From: Lachnospiraceae bacterium UBA7729
Lineage (GTDB): Bacteria > Bacillota > Clostridia > Lachnospirales > Lachnospiraceae
Reading direction: 5' to 3'
NCBI GenBank assembly: GCA_002482005.1
Contig: DLFD01000059.1
Location: 62,001 to 126,000, forward strand
DNA: 64,000 bases
Numbering within the stretch: the stretch's first letter is position 1; each line of letters begins with the position of its first letter. The notes under the pieces are model-generated. The model saw only the letters and a list, made by a program, of their open reading frames with translations. It ran no database searches and was not told the origin of the DNA. Shown here piece by piece: positions 9,076 to 17,354 of this stretch. A program made the position numbers and the translations under genes.

Positions 9076-9104
9076 TTGACGTCCAGTAGCATTGATGATA
9101 AACT
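9076..9104 (+). promoter_or_regulatory. Promoter for rpsO
   Basis: TTGACG at 9076-9081 and TAAACT at 9099-9104 are separated by 17 bases (5/6 and 4/6 matches to the sigma-A consensus). Transcription would begin near 9111, leaving a leader of about 90 nt before rpsO. This would let rpsO be expressed apart from the long upstream operon. Confidence 0.65.
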
Positions 9105-9125
9105 CGGAAAGTGTGTTTTTCAGCC

Positions 9126-9166
9126 GGTACTCAGAATCACGCCGCCTCCGGCGGATGCCGTGTACC
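9126..9166 (+). promoter_or_regulatory. Structured rpsO leader (candidate S15 autoregulatory site)
   Basis: GGTAC (9126-9130) pairs with GTACC (9162-9166), ACG (9139-9141) with CGT (9159-9161), and CCGCC (9142-9146) with GGCGG (9150-9154), leaving internal loops of 8 and 4 nt. S15 is known to repress its own mRNA through leader structures in many bacteria. That this one binds S15 is inferred from its place 36 bases before the start codon. Confidence 0.5.
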
Positions 9167-9202
9167 AGGCGATCTATCTATATGTCTAAGGAGGACAGAA
9201 TC

Positions 9203-9469
9203 ATGATCACAAAGGAAAAGAAGACAGAACTCATCAATCAGTACGGCCGCAAGGCGGGCGACACCGGATCACCGGAAGTTCAGGTTGCGATCCTTACCGA
9301 GCGTATCGCAGAGCTTACTGAACATCTGAAGGCGAATCCGAAGGACCACGCTTCCAGAAGAGGCCTGTTCAAGATGGTAGGTCAGAGAAGAGGACTTCTT
9401 GCTTATCTTGCAAAGAAGGATATCAATGCTTACCGTGAGCTGATCGCAAAGCTTGGAATCCGTAAGTAA
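9203..9469 (+). CDS. rpsO: 30S ribosomal protein S15
   Basis: S15 binds 16S rRNA and bridges to the 50S subunit. The 88 residues are the standard length, with GDTGSPEVQVAILTERIAELTEHLK and HASRRGLFKMVGQRRGLLAYL. The frame is open further upstream, but the ATG at 9203 has AAGGAGG (9188-9194) at ideal spacing and gives the family N-terminus MITKEKKTEL. It is followed by pnp, the usual rpsO-pnp pair. Confidence 0.98.
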   Translation: MITKEKKTELINQYGRKAGDTGSPEVQVAILTERIAELTEHLKANPKDHASRRGLFKMVGQRRGLLAYLAKKDINAYRELIAKLGIRK

Positions 9470-9484
9470 TTATGCATTCTCAGG

Positions 9485-9508
9485 ACACCTCGGGGGCTCC
9501 CGGGGTGT
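9485..9508 (+). terminator. Hairpin after rpsO
   Basis: ACACCTCGGG (9485-9494) pairs with CCCGGGGTGT (9499-9508) through one T-G wobble. Only TCGTT follows, so termination would be weak. It could cause partial termination or mRNA processing between rpsO and pnp. Confidence 0.5.
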
Positions 9509-9556
9509 TCGTTGTGCATAGGAAAACCGTGTTGCGCGATCCTCATGATGCCGAGG

Positions 9557-9601
9557 CAACTGCAAGGCTGACAGGATCTTTTCCTGTCATTCTTGCAGTT
9601 G
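9557..9601 (+). promoter_or_regulatory. Long two-part hairpin in the pnp leader
   Basis: CAACTGCAAG (9557-9566) pairs perfectly with 9592-9601. After a 2x2 internal loop, TGACAGGA (9569-9576) pairs perfectly with 9582-9589 around a TCTTT loop, giving 18 paired positions. In Escherichia coli a leader duplex is cut by RNase III and lets PNPase repress its own mRNA. The same role here is inference. Confidence 0.6.
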
Positions 9602-9645
9602 ATTCGGACATGGGCTTCGCGCCGTTATACTACAAGGAGATTTTC

Positions 9646-11757
9646 ATGAAAAAAGGCAGAAGATATTCCATGCAGCTCGCCGGCAGAACGCTCAGCGTCG
9701 ATGTCGGAAGAGTGGCTGCCCAGGCGAATGGCGCAGCTTTCATGCATTACGGTGACACCACCGTACTTTCCACCGCAACCGCTTCCAAGGCTCCGAGAGA
9801 CGGGATCGATTTCTTCCCGCTTTCCGTTGAGTTTGAGGAGAAGGCTTATTCTGTAGGAAAGATGCCGGGCGGATTCAATAAGAGAGAGGGCAAGGCTTCC
9901 GAGAACTCCGTTCTTACCGCACGTGTCATCGATCGTCCGATGCGTCCGCTGTTCCCGAAGGATTTCCGCAACGATGTGACTCTGAACAACATGGTCATGT
10001 CTGTTGATCCGGAGTGCCGTCCGGAGCTTGTCGCCATGCTTGGCTCCTCCATCGCAACCTGCATCTCTGACATCCCGTTCGAGGGTCCGTGCGCTATGAC
10101 CCAGGTCGGTATGATAGACGGCGAGTTCATCATCAATCCGTCCCAGAAGCAGTGGGATGAGGGTGATCTTCAGCTGACCGTCGCTTCTACCTCTGAGAAG
10201 GTCATCATGATCGAGGCCGGCGCCAGGGAGATCCCGGAGCAGAAGATGATCGATGCGATCTACACCGCACACGATGTCAATCAGCAGATCATCAGGTTCA
10301 TAGGTGAGATCGTTGCCGCTGAGGGCAAGGCTAAGTTCGAATATCAGAGCTACGCAGTACCGGAGGAGGTATTCGCGGCACTGAAGGAAATCGTTCCGCA
10401 GGATGTCATGGAGAAGGCAGTCTTCACCGATGACAAGCAGACCCGTGAGAACAGGATCGCAGAGCTGACTGCTCAGGTCCAGGAAGCCTGGACTGATTAC
10501 GAAGACTGGCTCGGCTACCTTGCTGATGCGATGTATCAGTATGAGAAGAAGACCGTCCGCAAGATGATCCTGAAGGACCACAAGAGACCGGACGGACGTC
10601 AGATCAAGGAGATCCGTCCGCTGTCCGCTGAAGTTGATATCGTTCCGCGTGTACATGGTTCCGCTATGTTCACCCGTGGACAGACTCAGATCTGCACCGT
10701 CACCACTCTGGCTCCGCTTTCCGAAGTTCAGAAGGTTGAGGGTCTTGACCCGAACATCACCGAGAAGAGATACATCCATCAGTACAACTTCCCGTCCTAC
10801 TCTGTAGGAGAGACCAAGCCATCCAGAGGACCGGGACGCCGTGAGATCGGACATGGAGCACTGGCTGAGAGAGCCCTGCTTCCGGTCATCCCGTCCAAGG
10901 AAGAATTCCCATATTCGATCAGATGTGTCTCTGAGACATTTGAATCCAACGGATCTACCTCCCAGGCTTCCATCTGCGCTTCCACCATGTCTCTGATGGC
11001 TGCGGGCGTACCGATCAAAAAGCAGGTTGCAGGTATCTCCTGCGGACTTGTCACCGGCGACACGGATGATGATTACATCGTCCTGACCGATATCCAGGGT
11101 CTCGAGGACTTCTTCGGAGACATGGACTTCAAGGTAGCAGGAACTCACGATGGGATCACTGCTATCCAGATGGATATCAAGATCCACGGACTTACCCGTC
11201 CGATCGTTGAGGAAGCGATCGCACGCACCAGGGAAGCCCGCGAATATATCATGAACGAGATCATGACTCCGTGCATCGCTGAGCCGAGACCGGAAGTTTC
11301 CAAGTATGCTCCGAAGATCGTACAGATCTCCATCGATCCGAACAAGATCGGTGATGTTGTCGGGCAGCGCGGGAAGACCATCAATGAGATCATCGCCCGC
11401 ACCGGAGCAACGATCGATATCGATGAGGACGGACATGTATCCGTGTCCTCCGATGACAAGGATGCCATCGAGAGCGCGATCAGCATGATCAAGATCATCA
11501 CTACCGACTTTACGGAAGGCCAGATCCTTCAGGGAACCGTTGTCTCCATCAAGGACTTCGGCGCATTCATCGAGTTTGCACCGGGCAAGGAAGGCATGGT
11601 CCATATCTCCAAGATCGCTAAGCACAGGATCGAACATGTCGAGGATGTGCTTACTCTTGGCGACAAGGTAACCGTTGTCTGCCTCGGCAAGGACAAGATG
11701 GGAAGACTTTCCTTCTCCATGAAGGATGTAAAGCAGGGACCTTATCAGTCCATCTGA
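9646..11757 (+). CDS. pnp: Polyribonucleotide nucleotidyltransferase (PNPase)
   Basis: PNPase is the phosphorolytic 3'-5' exoribonuclease of the RNA degradosome. The 703 residues contain two RNase PH domains separated by a helical linker; the second has the FTRGQTQ, SVGETKPSRGPGRREIGHG and GDTDDDYIVLTDIQG catalytic region. A KH domain (GDVVGQRGKTINEIIARTGA) and a C-terminal S1 domain (GTVVSIKDFGAFIEFAPGKEGMVHIS) follow. The open frame reaches back to 9472, but the ATG at 9646 has AAGGAGA upstream and opens the conserved region; the upstream frame merely translates leader hairpins. Confidence 0.97.
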   Translation: MKKGRRYSMQLAGRTLSVDVGRVAAQANGAAFMHYGDTTVLSTATASKAPRDGIDFFPLSVEFEEKAYSVGKMPGGFNKREGKASENSVLTARVIDRPMRPLFPKDFRNDVTLNNMVMSVDPECRPELVAMLGSSIATCISDIPFEGPCAMTQVGMIDGEFIINPSQKQWDEGDLQLTVASTSEKVIMIEAGAREIPEQKMIDAIYTAHDVNQQIIRFIGEIVAAEGKAKFEYQSYAVPEEVFAALKEIVPQDVMEKAVFTDDKQTRENRIAELTAQVQEAWTDYEDWLGYLADAMYQYEKKTVRKMILKDHKRPDGRQIKEIRPLSAEVDIVPRVHGSAMFTRGQTQICTVTTLAPLSEVQKVEGLDPNITEKRYIHQYNFPSYSVGETKPSRGPGRREIGHGALAERALLPVIPSKEEFPYSIRCVSETFESNGSTSQASICASTMSLMAAGVPIKKQVAGISCGLVTGDTDDDYIVLTDIQGLEDFFGDMDFKVAGTHDGITAIQMDIKIHGLTRPIVEEAIARTREAREYIMNEIMTPCIAEPRPEVSKYAPKIVQISIDPNKIGDVVGQRGKTINEIIARTGATIDIDEDGHVSVSSDDKDAIESAISMIKIITTDFTEGQILQGTVVSIKDFGAFIEFAPGKEGMVHISKIAKHRIEHVEDVLTLGDKVTVVCLGKDKMGRLSFSMKDVKQGPYQSI

Positions 11758-11783
11758 TCAGGAATCCTGATCTGAGATAATTT

Positions 11784-11825
11784 AAGGCGCAGGATCTGCA
11801 TCATGCGGGTCCGGCGCCTTTCTTT
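11784..11825 (+). terminator. Terminator of the rimP-pnp operon
   Basis: AAGGCGC (11784-11790) pairs with GCGCCTT (11814-11820), with a further GGATC/GGTCC and GCAT/ATGC stem inside, followed by TCTTT. It ends the first operon. Confidence 0.8.
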
Positions 11826-11841
11826 GTGAGGGGACAAGTCA

Positions 11842-11888
11842 TGAAGCGCCGCCTATGCTTGCATGCGGCTGTTAACATCGTTAACATT
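11842..11888 (+). repeat. Palindromic repeat fragment and tandem GTTAACAT boxes
   Basis: GCCGC and GCGGC near 11850-11869 enclose ATGC-TT-GCAT. Its AAGCGCCGCC-ATGCTTGCATG core matches the reverse complement of the palindrome at 62293-62352. Immediately after, GTTAACATC (11871-11879) is followed by GTTAACATT (11880-11888). The tandem 9-mers lie about 45 bases before the next -35 and could be a binding site. Confidence 0.5.
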
Positions 11889-11931
11889 CAGTAATGTACA
11901 ATTCAAAGTGCTAAAGCGTTAAAGTATTTCC

Positions 11932-11960
11932 TTGAAATATTTTGCCTGCCGTATTATAAT
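11932..11960 (+). promoter_or_regulatory. Promoter of the ABC transporter operon
   Basis: TTGAAA at 11932-11937 and a perfect TATAAT at 11955-11960 are separated by 17 bases. Transcription would start near 11967. Confidence 0.85.
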
Positions 11961-11963
11961 CCT

Positions 11964-12003
11964 TACAAATCTGAAGGAATTTCACCGATTTGTATGTGAA
12001 ATT
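11964..12003 (+). promoter_or_regulatory. Two mutually exclusive leader hairpins
   Basis: TACAAATC (11964-11971) can pair with GATTTGTA (11987-11994). AATTTCAC (11978-11985) can pair with GTGAAATT (11996-12003). The two 8-bp stems interleave and leave too short a linker for a normal pseudoknot, so only one should form at a time. The second ends ten bases before the ribosome-binding site. A switching role is inference. Confidence 0.4.
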
Positions 12004-12026
12004 TCTACTGTAGAGGAGGATTTATT

Positions 12027-13088
12027 ATGAAGAGGAATGTGTTCGCTATCACATCAGCTGTTGTTCTGGCCACAACACTTTCAGGGACAGGCCTGATTCC
12101 GGTATTCGCCAGTGAAACCGAGGCTGCCGCAGGCGGAACGTATGAGATCGGTATCGTCAAGTTTGTCGACGATGCTTCCCTGAACCAGATAGAGGCTAAT
12201 ATCGAGAAGGAACTTGACAAGAAGGCTGCCGAGCTGGGCGTTACCTTCAACTACACCGAGTACGACGGTCAGGCGGATTCAACCACCTTGAATCAGTTCG
12301 CTTCCAAGCTGGTTGACGAGCAGGTCGACTGCATCGTTCCGATCGCTACACCGGCAGCTGTCATCATGCAGGCTGCGACCGAGGACACGGATATTCCGGT
12401 CGTCTTCTCCGCTGTCACAGACCCGGAGAGCGCGGGCCTGGTCGAGAGCAACGACGCTCCTGGTGCCAATGTTACAGGTACCTCCGATGCGCTTGATACG
12501 GAAGCTGTATTCAACCTCATCACCGCTGCCAACCCGGAGATCAAGAAAGCAGGACTTCTCTATAACAAGTCCGAGGATTCCTCCAAGAAGGCGATCGAAG
12601 AAGCCAAGGCTTACTGCGAGGAGAAGGGCATAGAAGTCGTCGAAAAGACCGGAACGACCGCAGATGAAGTGATCCAGGCCGCGCAGGCTCTGATCGGAGA
12701 GAATGTTGAAGCCTGCTTCACCCCGACCGATAACACGGTCATGACCGCCGAGCTTTCCATCTACGAAGACTTCGTCGATGCCGGAATTCCTCAGTACTGC
12801 GGCGCTGATTCATTTGCCCTGAACGGTGCTTTCTGCGGGTATGGTGTCAACTATGCGGAACTCGGGACAGCGACCGGCGACATGGTCGTCGATATACTGG
12901 TGAACGGGGCAGATCCGGCATCAACACCTGTGCAGACACTGAACAACGGTATTGCAACCGTCAACACCGAGACCGCTGAGGCGATCGGTCTGGACTACAG
13001 CATGTTCAGTGGTCTTTGCGAGAAGGTCGTTGAGATCCAGACCGCAAAGGAGTTTTCTGAGACAGAGGCTGCCACGGAAGCAGAGTGA
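12027..13088 (+). CDS. ABC transporter substrate-binding protein, TrpX-like (ABC_sub_bind family)
   Basis: This exported 353-residue protein would capture a small ligand for the permease and ATPase encoded next. The N-terminus is a signal peptide ending about VFA-SE (residue 28). The rest matches the ABC_sub_bind fold: YEIGIVKFVDDASLNQIEANIEKEL, VDCIVPIATPAAVIMQAATEDTDIPVVFSAVTDP, KKAGLLYNKSEDSS, and CFTPTDNTVMTAE. Family members such as TrpX carry aromatic amino acids or other ligands. tyrA-aroA lie nearby, but the ligand cannot be read from sequence. Unusually for a Gram-positive binding protein, there is no lipobox cysteine. The C-terminus ends in E/A/T repeats. Confidence 0.85.
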   Translation: MKRNVFAITSAVVLATTLSGTGLIPVFASETEAAAGGTYEIGIVKFVDDASLNQIEANIEKELDKKAAELGVTFNYTEYDGQADSTTLNQFASKLVDEQVDCIVPIATPAAVIMQAATEDTDIPVVFSAVTDPESAGLVESNDAPGANVTGTSDALDTEAVFNLITAANPEIKKAGLLYNKSEDSSKKAIEEAKAYCEEKGIEVVEKTGTTADEVIQAAQALIGENVEACFTPTDNTVMTAELSIYEDFVDAGIPQYCGADSFALNGAFCGYGVNYAELGTATGDMVVDILVNGADPASTPVQTLNNGIATVNTETAEAIGLDYSMFSGLCEKVVEIQTAKEFSETEAATEAE

Positions 13089-13150
13089 TTTTCCGGAAAG
13101 CCCGAAGCAGGAGACTTAGGGTTGTAACATCTGGCAGATTTGAGTAGAAT

Positions 13151-13196
13151 AGATGGCGAATTGCCTTCAGACTTTGGGCAGTTCGCCATCTTTTTT
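13151..13196 (+). terminator. Internal terminator between binding protein and permease
   Basis: AGATGGCGAATTGCC (13151-13165) pairs with 13177-13191 over 15 positions with one wobble, followed by six Ts. It ends 16 bases before the permease start. Such a site would keep the binding protein in excess over the membrane parts. Confidence 0.85.
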
Positions 13197-13212
13197 ATCG
13201 GGAGAATATATC

Positions 13213-14133
13213 ATGCTGCAGTTTTTTGCCGGCTCACAGTTCATCACTTCGATGGAACTGGGCCTTTTGTACGGGCTTGTGGCCCTTGCCCTGTACATCT
13301 CATTCGGACTTCTGAATATTGCGGATCTGTCCACGGACGGCTGCTTTACTCTGGGCTGCGCGGTAGGAGCCAGCCTGACAGTGGCGGGACATCCATTTCT
13401 TGCAATACCTGCTGCCATGGCGGCAGGCATCGTATCAGGCTACGTGACCGCTTTCCTTCAGACAAAGATGGGAGTGGAGTCGATCCTGGCCGGGATCATC
13501 GTGAACACAGGCCTGTACACGATCAACTTTCTTGCGATGGGTTCCTCGTCCAACCTGAATGTATTCGGATCGGATACCATCTTTTCCCTGGCCAAGAAAG
13601 TCAGCAAGGCCAAGTGGTACAAGAAGACCTATACGCTGGTGATCCTGCTTGCGATCGTTCTTGTCATCTGCATCATTCTGCACTGGTTTCTGAACACGAC
13701 CCTGGGTCTGTCCATCCGTGCGACCGGCGACAATGAGAATATGGTGAGAGCTTCCTCCATCAATCCTGCTTTCACGATCACGGTCGGACTGTGCATCTCT
13801 TCCTCCCTGACCGCTCTGTCAGGTGCTCTTCTGGCTCAGTACCAGAAGTCATGCGATATCAACTTCGGAACCGGCCAGGTCACGATTGCCCTGGCATCGC
13901 TGATGATCGGAGAGACCCTGGTCCACAGAGGATCGATCATGGTCCGGACGATCGGAGTCATTCTTGGCAGCTGCCTCTACCGTCTGATCGTTGCGATCGC
14001 GATGAAGTTCAATATGCCTGCGGAATTCCTGAAGCTGGCATCTGCACTGATCGTAACCGCGGCAATTGTCATTCCTTACGTGAAGGACAAGGCTGCATTC
14101 TACCGCAGAAGAATGAGCAGGAAGGCAGGCTGA
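13213..14133 (+). CDS. ABC transporter permease (BPD_transp_2 / LivH-like)
   Basis: A 306-residue integral membrane protein with about nine hydrophobic segments, of the branched-chain amino-acid/ribose permease superfamily that pairs with ABC_sub_bind proteins. It has the internal IRATGDNENMVRASSINP loop that typically contacts the ATPase. The frame is open from 13153, but that start lies inside the terminator stem. The ATG at 13213 follows GGGAG by about eight bases and gives MLQFFAGSQF. It is three bases upstream of the ATPase gene. Confidence 0.88.
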   Translation: MLQFFAGSQFITSMELGLLYGLVALALYISFGLLNIADLSTDGCFTLGCAVGASLTVAGHPFLAIPAAMAAGIVSGYVTAFLQTKMGVESILAGIIVNTGLYTINFLAMGSSSNLNVFGSDTIFSLAKKVSKAKWYKKTYTLVILLAIVLVICIILHWFLNTTLGLSIRATGDNENMVRASSINPAFTITVGLCISSSLTALSGALLAQYQKSCDINFGTGQVTIALASLMIGETLVHRGSIMVRTIGVILGSCLYRLIVAIAMKFNMPAEFLKLASALIVTAAIVIPYVKDKAAFYRRRMSRKAG

Positions 14134-14136
14134 GTC

Positions 14137-14961
14137 ATGGAAGATATGCTTAAGATCGAGAATGTCACGAAGACATTTAACCCGGGTACGGTCAATAAAA
14201 AAACAGCGCTGAGAGGCGTCAATCTGACGATGAAGAAGGGCGACTTTGCGACGATCGTCGGATCAAACGGAGCCGGGAAGTCCACCTTGTTCAACGCTAT
14301 AACCGGCGCTTTCTTCACGGACAGCGGAAAGATCATCCTGGACGGGGAGGACATCACATTCAAGAAGGAACATCTGAGATCCCGCGATATTGGCCATCTT
14401 TTCCAGGATCCGCTGATGGGGACGGCTCCTCATATGACGATCGAGGAAAATATGTCCCTTGCCTATCTGAAAGCCTCCTATCACAGAAAGAGTCTGTTTT
14501 CCAGCATCACCAGGAAGGAGAAGGAGTTCTTCCGGGAGAAGCTTTCCCAGCTCGGCATGGGACTGGAAGACCGGATGGATAACCCGGTCGGCCTTCTTTC
14601 CGGAGGGCAGAGACAGGCCCTTACCCTGGTCATGGCGACCATGGTTACGCCGAAGATCCTTCTTCTCGATGAACATACGGCTGCACTGGACCCTGCTACG
14701 GCTGAGAAGGTCCTGAACCTGACCACTAAGGTCGTAGATGAGAATCATCTGACCTGCCTGATGGTCACCCACAACATGCATCAGGCACTGGAAGTCGGAA
14801 ACCGGACCCTGATGATGTATAACGGGACGATCATCCTCGACAAGGAAGGAGAGGAGCGCTCCAGGATGAGCGTGGATGACCTGCTCGAGCAGTTCCGTGT
14901 CCAGGCGGGAAAGGAGCTGGATAACGACCGGATCCTCCTCTCGGGAGAAGTGGAAAAGTAA
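14137..14961 (+). CDS. ABC transporter ATP-binding protein
   Basis: This cytoplasmic ATPase of 274 residues energises the transporter encoded just before. It has Walker A GSNGAGKST (42-50), the Q-loop region HLFQDPLMGTAPHMTIEEN, signature LSGGQRQAL, Walker B ILLLDEHTAALDP, and the switch histidine in VTHNMHQAL. The extended loop after the Q-loop (KASYHRKSLFSSITRKE) resembles ATPases that partner LivH-like permeases. The C-terminal ~30 residues extend past the ATPase core. Confidence 0.92.
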   Translation: MEDMLKIENVTKTFNPGTVNKKTALRGVNLTMKKGDFATIVGSNGAGKSTLFNAITGAFFTDSGKIILDGEDITFKKEHLRSRDIGHLFQDPLMGTAPHMTIEENMSLAYLKASYHRKSLFSSITRKEKEFFREKLSQLGMGLEDRMDNPVGLLSGGQRQALTLVMATMVTPKILLLDEHTAALDPATAEKVLNLTTKVVDENHLTCLMVTHNMHQALEVGNRTLMMYNGTIILDKEGEERSRMSVDDLLEQFRVQAGKELDNDRILLSGEVEK

Positions 14962-14987
14962 AAATCTCATGCAGGAGAGTGCAGAAC

Positions 14988-16013
14988 ATGTGGAATCCTA
15001 TCGGGAAAACAGGTAGCCGGAGAAGATGCAGAAGAGTGCTTGCAGGATGGGTCCTGATCGTGTCTGCACTTTTTTCATGCCTGGGCAGGGCATCTGCCGG
15101 GACTGATCTGGCTGTGCCGCCTGATCTGGTCGAGGAGACAGAGACTCTCTTTTCCGGCATCCGGGTAAGGAGATTGTCCCTTCCGATTGAGGGAATCGAC
15201 CGCGAATACCATCTGCTGCTGATCTCGGATCTTCATATCATTCCTGAGGAAGACCCGCAGGTCGATGAGGACAAGAAAGAGAATGTAAGACAGAGAAGAG
15301 AAGACTACTTCCATACTTCGGAAGGGGTCTTTTCAGATCAGCTTTGGGAGACCCTTCCGGCGGAACTTGACGCGCAGAATGCCGACATGGTCCTGTTTGC
15401 CGGAGACATGACCGATTACTGCACGAAAGCGGCTACCGATGCCCTGAAGAAGGGCTTTGACGCTCTTTCGACTCCCTGGATGTTCGTCAGGGGAGATCAC
15501 GACTATGGTGCGTGGTACAGCTACCGGCATGAGACGCAGAAGGATGCGATCCGGATGCAGGCGGATATAGCACCGCGGAAGAAAGTCATGGAGATGGAGA
15601 CCGGGAATCTGACTGTGATCGGCTGGGACAACAGCACCAGCCAGATGACGGAAGAAGGACTTAAGGACCTTACCCGGTACTTGTCTGAGGCAGAAGAGAA
15701 GAAAAGACCGGTCCTGTTTCTGTGCCATGTCCCTCTGATTGGGGATGTGACGGACCAGCTGGCAGAAAAGTCCCGGGAGATATGGGACAGAAATCTGCTC
15801 TGGGGTGATGGTGATGAGGACTGTTATTATCAGCCGGACGAAACGACCAAGGCGGCTCTCGACCTTGTCCTGGAGGAGGGAGGCCCGGTGCGGCTTGTAT
15901 GCTCCGGGCATCTTCACTTTCCATATGCCGGACCGCTGACCGATTCGATCACCCAGATCGTTGCGGCGCCGGCCTACGAGGGAACGATCAATGAGATCAT
16001 CCTGAAACCATGA
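14988..16013 (+). CDS. Secreted or membrane-tethered calcineurin-like metallophosphoesterase
   Basis: This 341-residue protein has all the metal-ligand motifs of the calcineurin-like fold: SDLH, GDMTDY, GDHDY in place of GNHE, CHVP and CSGHLH. A hydrophobic N-terminal segment (VLAGWVLIVSALFSCLG) should export it. Cleavage after ASA is likely, while LFSC is a poor lipobox. The GTG at 14979 is too close to the AGGAGAG site, so the ATG at 14988 was preferred. It follows the ABC genes by 26 bases and may be co-transcribed. The substrate is unknown, and its stop is nine bases from the convergent aroA stop. Confidence 0.82.
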   Translation: MWNPIGKTGSRRRCRRVLAGWVLIVSALFSCLGRASAGTDLAVPPDLVEETETLFSGIRVRRLSLPIEGIDREYHLLLISDLHIIPEEDPQVDEDKKENVRQRREDYFHTSEGVFSDQLWETLPAELDAQNADMVLFAGDMTDYCTKAATDALKKGFDALSTPWMFVRGDHDYGAWYSYRHETQKDAIRMQADIAPRKKVMEMETGNLTVIGWDNSTSQMTEEGLKDLTRYLSEAEEKKRPVLFLCHVPLIGDVTDQLAEKSREIWDRNLLWGDGDEDCYYQPDETTKAALDLVLEEGGPVRLVCSGHLHFPYAGPLTDSITQIVAAPAYEGTINEIILKP

Positions 16014-16022
16014 AAAGAAGGC

Positions 16023-17345
16023 TCAGAGGCACAGACTCCTGAGGTCTTCGTAGAATCCCGGATAGGAGATAAGAACACAGTCCGCATCTTTGATACGGGT
16101 ACATTCCGTGCCCGCCGTGCTTTTTTCCGCAGCAAGGGCAGCTGCGGCCAGGCTCATCGCGATCCGGTGGTCTTTGTGGGAATCCACATCTGCCGCGTGA
16201 AGCGGATGGCCTCCACGGATGATCATGCCATCATCCTGAGGGGTGACATCGGCGCCCATTGCGGTCAGGTTCTCTGTCACGGTAGCGATCCGGTCAGATT
16301 CCTTGACTTTCAGCTCTTTTGCATCCGTGATCACGGTGGTTCCTTCCGCATAGGCGGCCAGAACCGCGATCACCGGAATCTCATCGATCAAAGTCGGGAT
16401 GATCTCCCCGCCGATCTTTGTCCCATGAAGGGAGGAGGAGCGGACAAGAAGGTCGGCTGCTTTCTCACCGCCCCTGTCATATTCCGACACGATTGTGACA
16501 TCGCCGCCCATATCTTTCACGACCTTGAGCAGTCCGGCCCTGGTCGGGTTGATCCCGACATTCTTGACAAGGACTTCAGATCCCGGAACGATCAGTGCTG
16601 CCGCGATAAAGTAGGCTGCCGAGGAGATATCTCCCGGTACCACAATGTGCCGGCCGAAAAGAACCGGCTCAGGCTCTACGGAAGCTTTCCAGGCGCCTTC
16701 GTGTCCGGAAGAACTTACCTTAGCTCCGAACCCATTCAGCATCAGTTCGGTATGGTTCCTGGAGAGGGATGGCTCCGTCACGGAGGTAGGGCGGTCCGCA
16801 TAGAGACCAGCCAGCAGTACGCAGGATTTCACCTGGGCGCTGGCAACCGGCGACAGGTAATCGATCCCGTGAAGATTCCCTCCTGTGATAGTCAGCGGAG
16901 TACAGTCATTGCCGCGAAGGGAGACCACGCAGGCTCCCATCTGAGTGAGTGGAGCCATGATCCGCCCCATAGGCCTGGTCTGGATCGATTCATCGCCATT
17001 CACAGTGCTTGTAAAATCCTGTCCCGCCAGAATTCCGGAAAGAATCCTTGTCGTGGTCCCGGAATTGCCGGTGTACAAAGTCTCGCCGGAAGGCTTCAGC
17101 CCATGAAGCCCCTTTCCATGGATCGTCACTGCATCGCCTTGCCTGTCCACGTCGACCTGGATGCCCAGCTGCCGGAAGCAGGAGATGGTGGAGAGGCAGT
17201 CTGCACTCATGAGAAAATGTTCAGCGCGTGTCTCGCCTTCCGCGATTGCTCCAAGCATGACGGAACGATGTGATATGGACTTGTCGCCGGGGACTTCGAT
17301 CTCCCCGTGAAGCGCTCCAGATTTTCTGATCTCTACAATGCTCAT
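16023..17345 (-). CDS. aroA: 3-phosphoshikimate 1-carboxyvinyltransferase (EPSP synthase)
   Basis: EPSP synthase joins shikimate-3-phosphate and phosphoenolpyruvate in the aromatic amino-acid pathway. The 440 residues have the VPGDKSISHR substrate loop, a TGNSGTTTRILSG motif, SAQVKSCVLLAGLYA, and the late DEIPVIAVLAAYAEG and DHRIAM motifs. It is a full-length enzyme. It lies nine bases downstream of tyrA on the same strand, and the tyrA stop overlaps the AGGA site used by aroA. The pair is convergent with the metallophosphoesterase gene, with only nine bases between the stops. Confidence 0.96.
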   Translation of the reverse strand: MSIVEIRKSGALHGEIEVPGDKSISHRSVMLGAIAEGETRAEHFLMSADCLSTISCFRQLGIQVDVDRQGDAVTIHGKGLHGLKPSGETLYTGNSGTTTRILSGILAGQDFTSTVNGDESIQTRPMGRIMAPLTQMGACVVSLRGNDCTPLTITGGNLHGIDYLSPVASAQVKSCVLLAGLYADRPTSVTEPSLSRNHTELMLNGFGAKVSSSGHEGAWKASVEPEPVLFGRHIVVPGDISSAAYFIAAALIVPGSEVLVKNVGINPTRAGLLKVVKDMGGDVTIVSEYDRGGEKAADLLVRSSSLHGTKIGGEIIPTLIDEIPVIAVLAAYAEGTTVITDAKELKVKESDRIATVTENLTAMGADVTPQDDGMIIRGGHPLHAADVDSHKDHRIAMSLAAAALAAEKSTAGTECTRIKDADCVLISYPGFYEDLRSLCL

Positions 17346-17354
17346 GTAATTTCC

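Noticed and set aside
9625..11637. A 670-codon open frame antisense to pnp
   Set aside because: Mirror of PNPase codon usage; no domain or start signal.
13153..13212. A 20-codon N-terminal extension of the permease
   Set aside because: It would be translated from inside the internal terminator stem; the ATG at 13213 has a proper ribosome-binding site.
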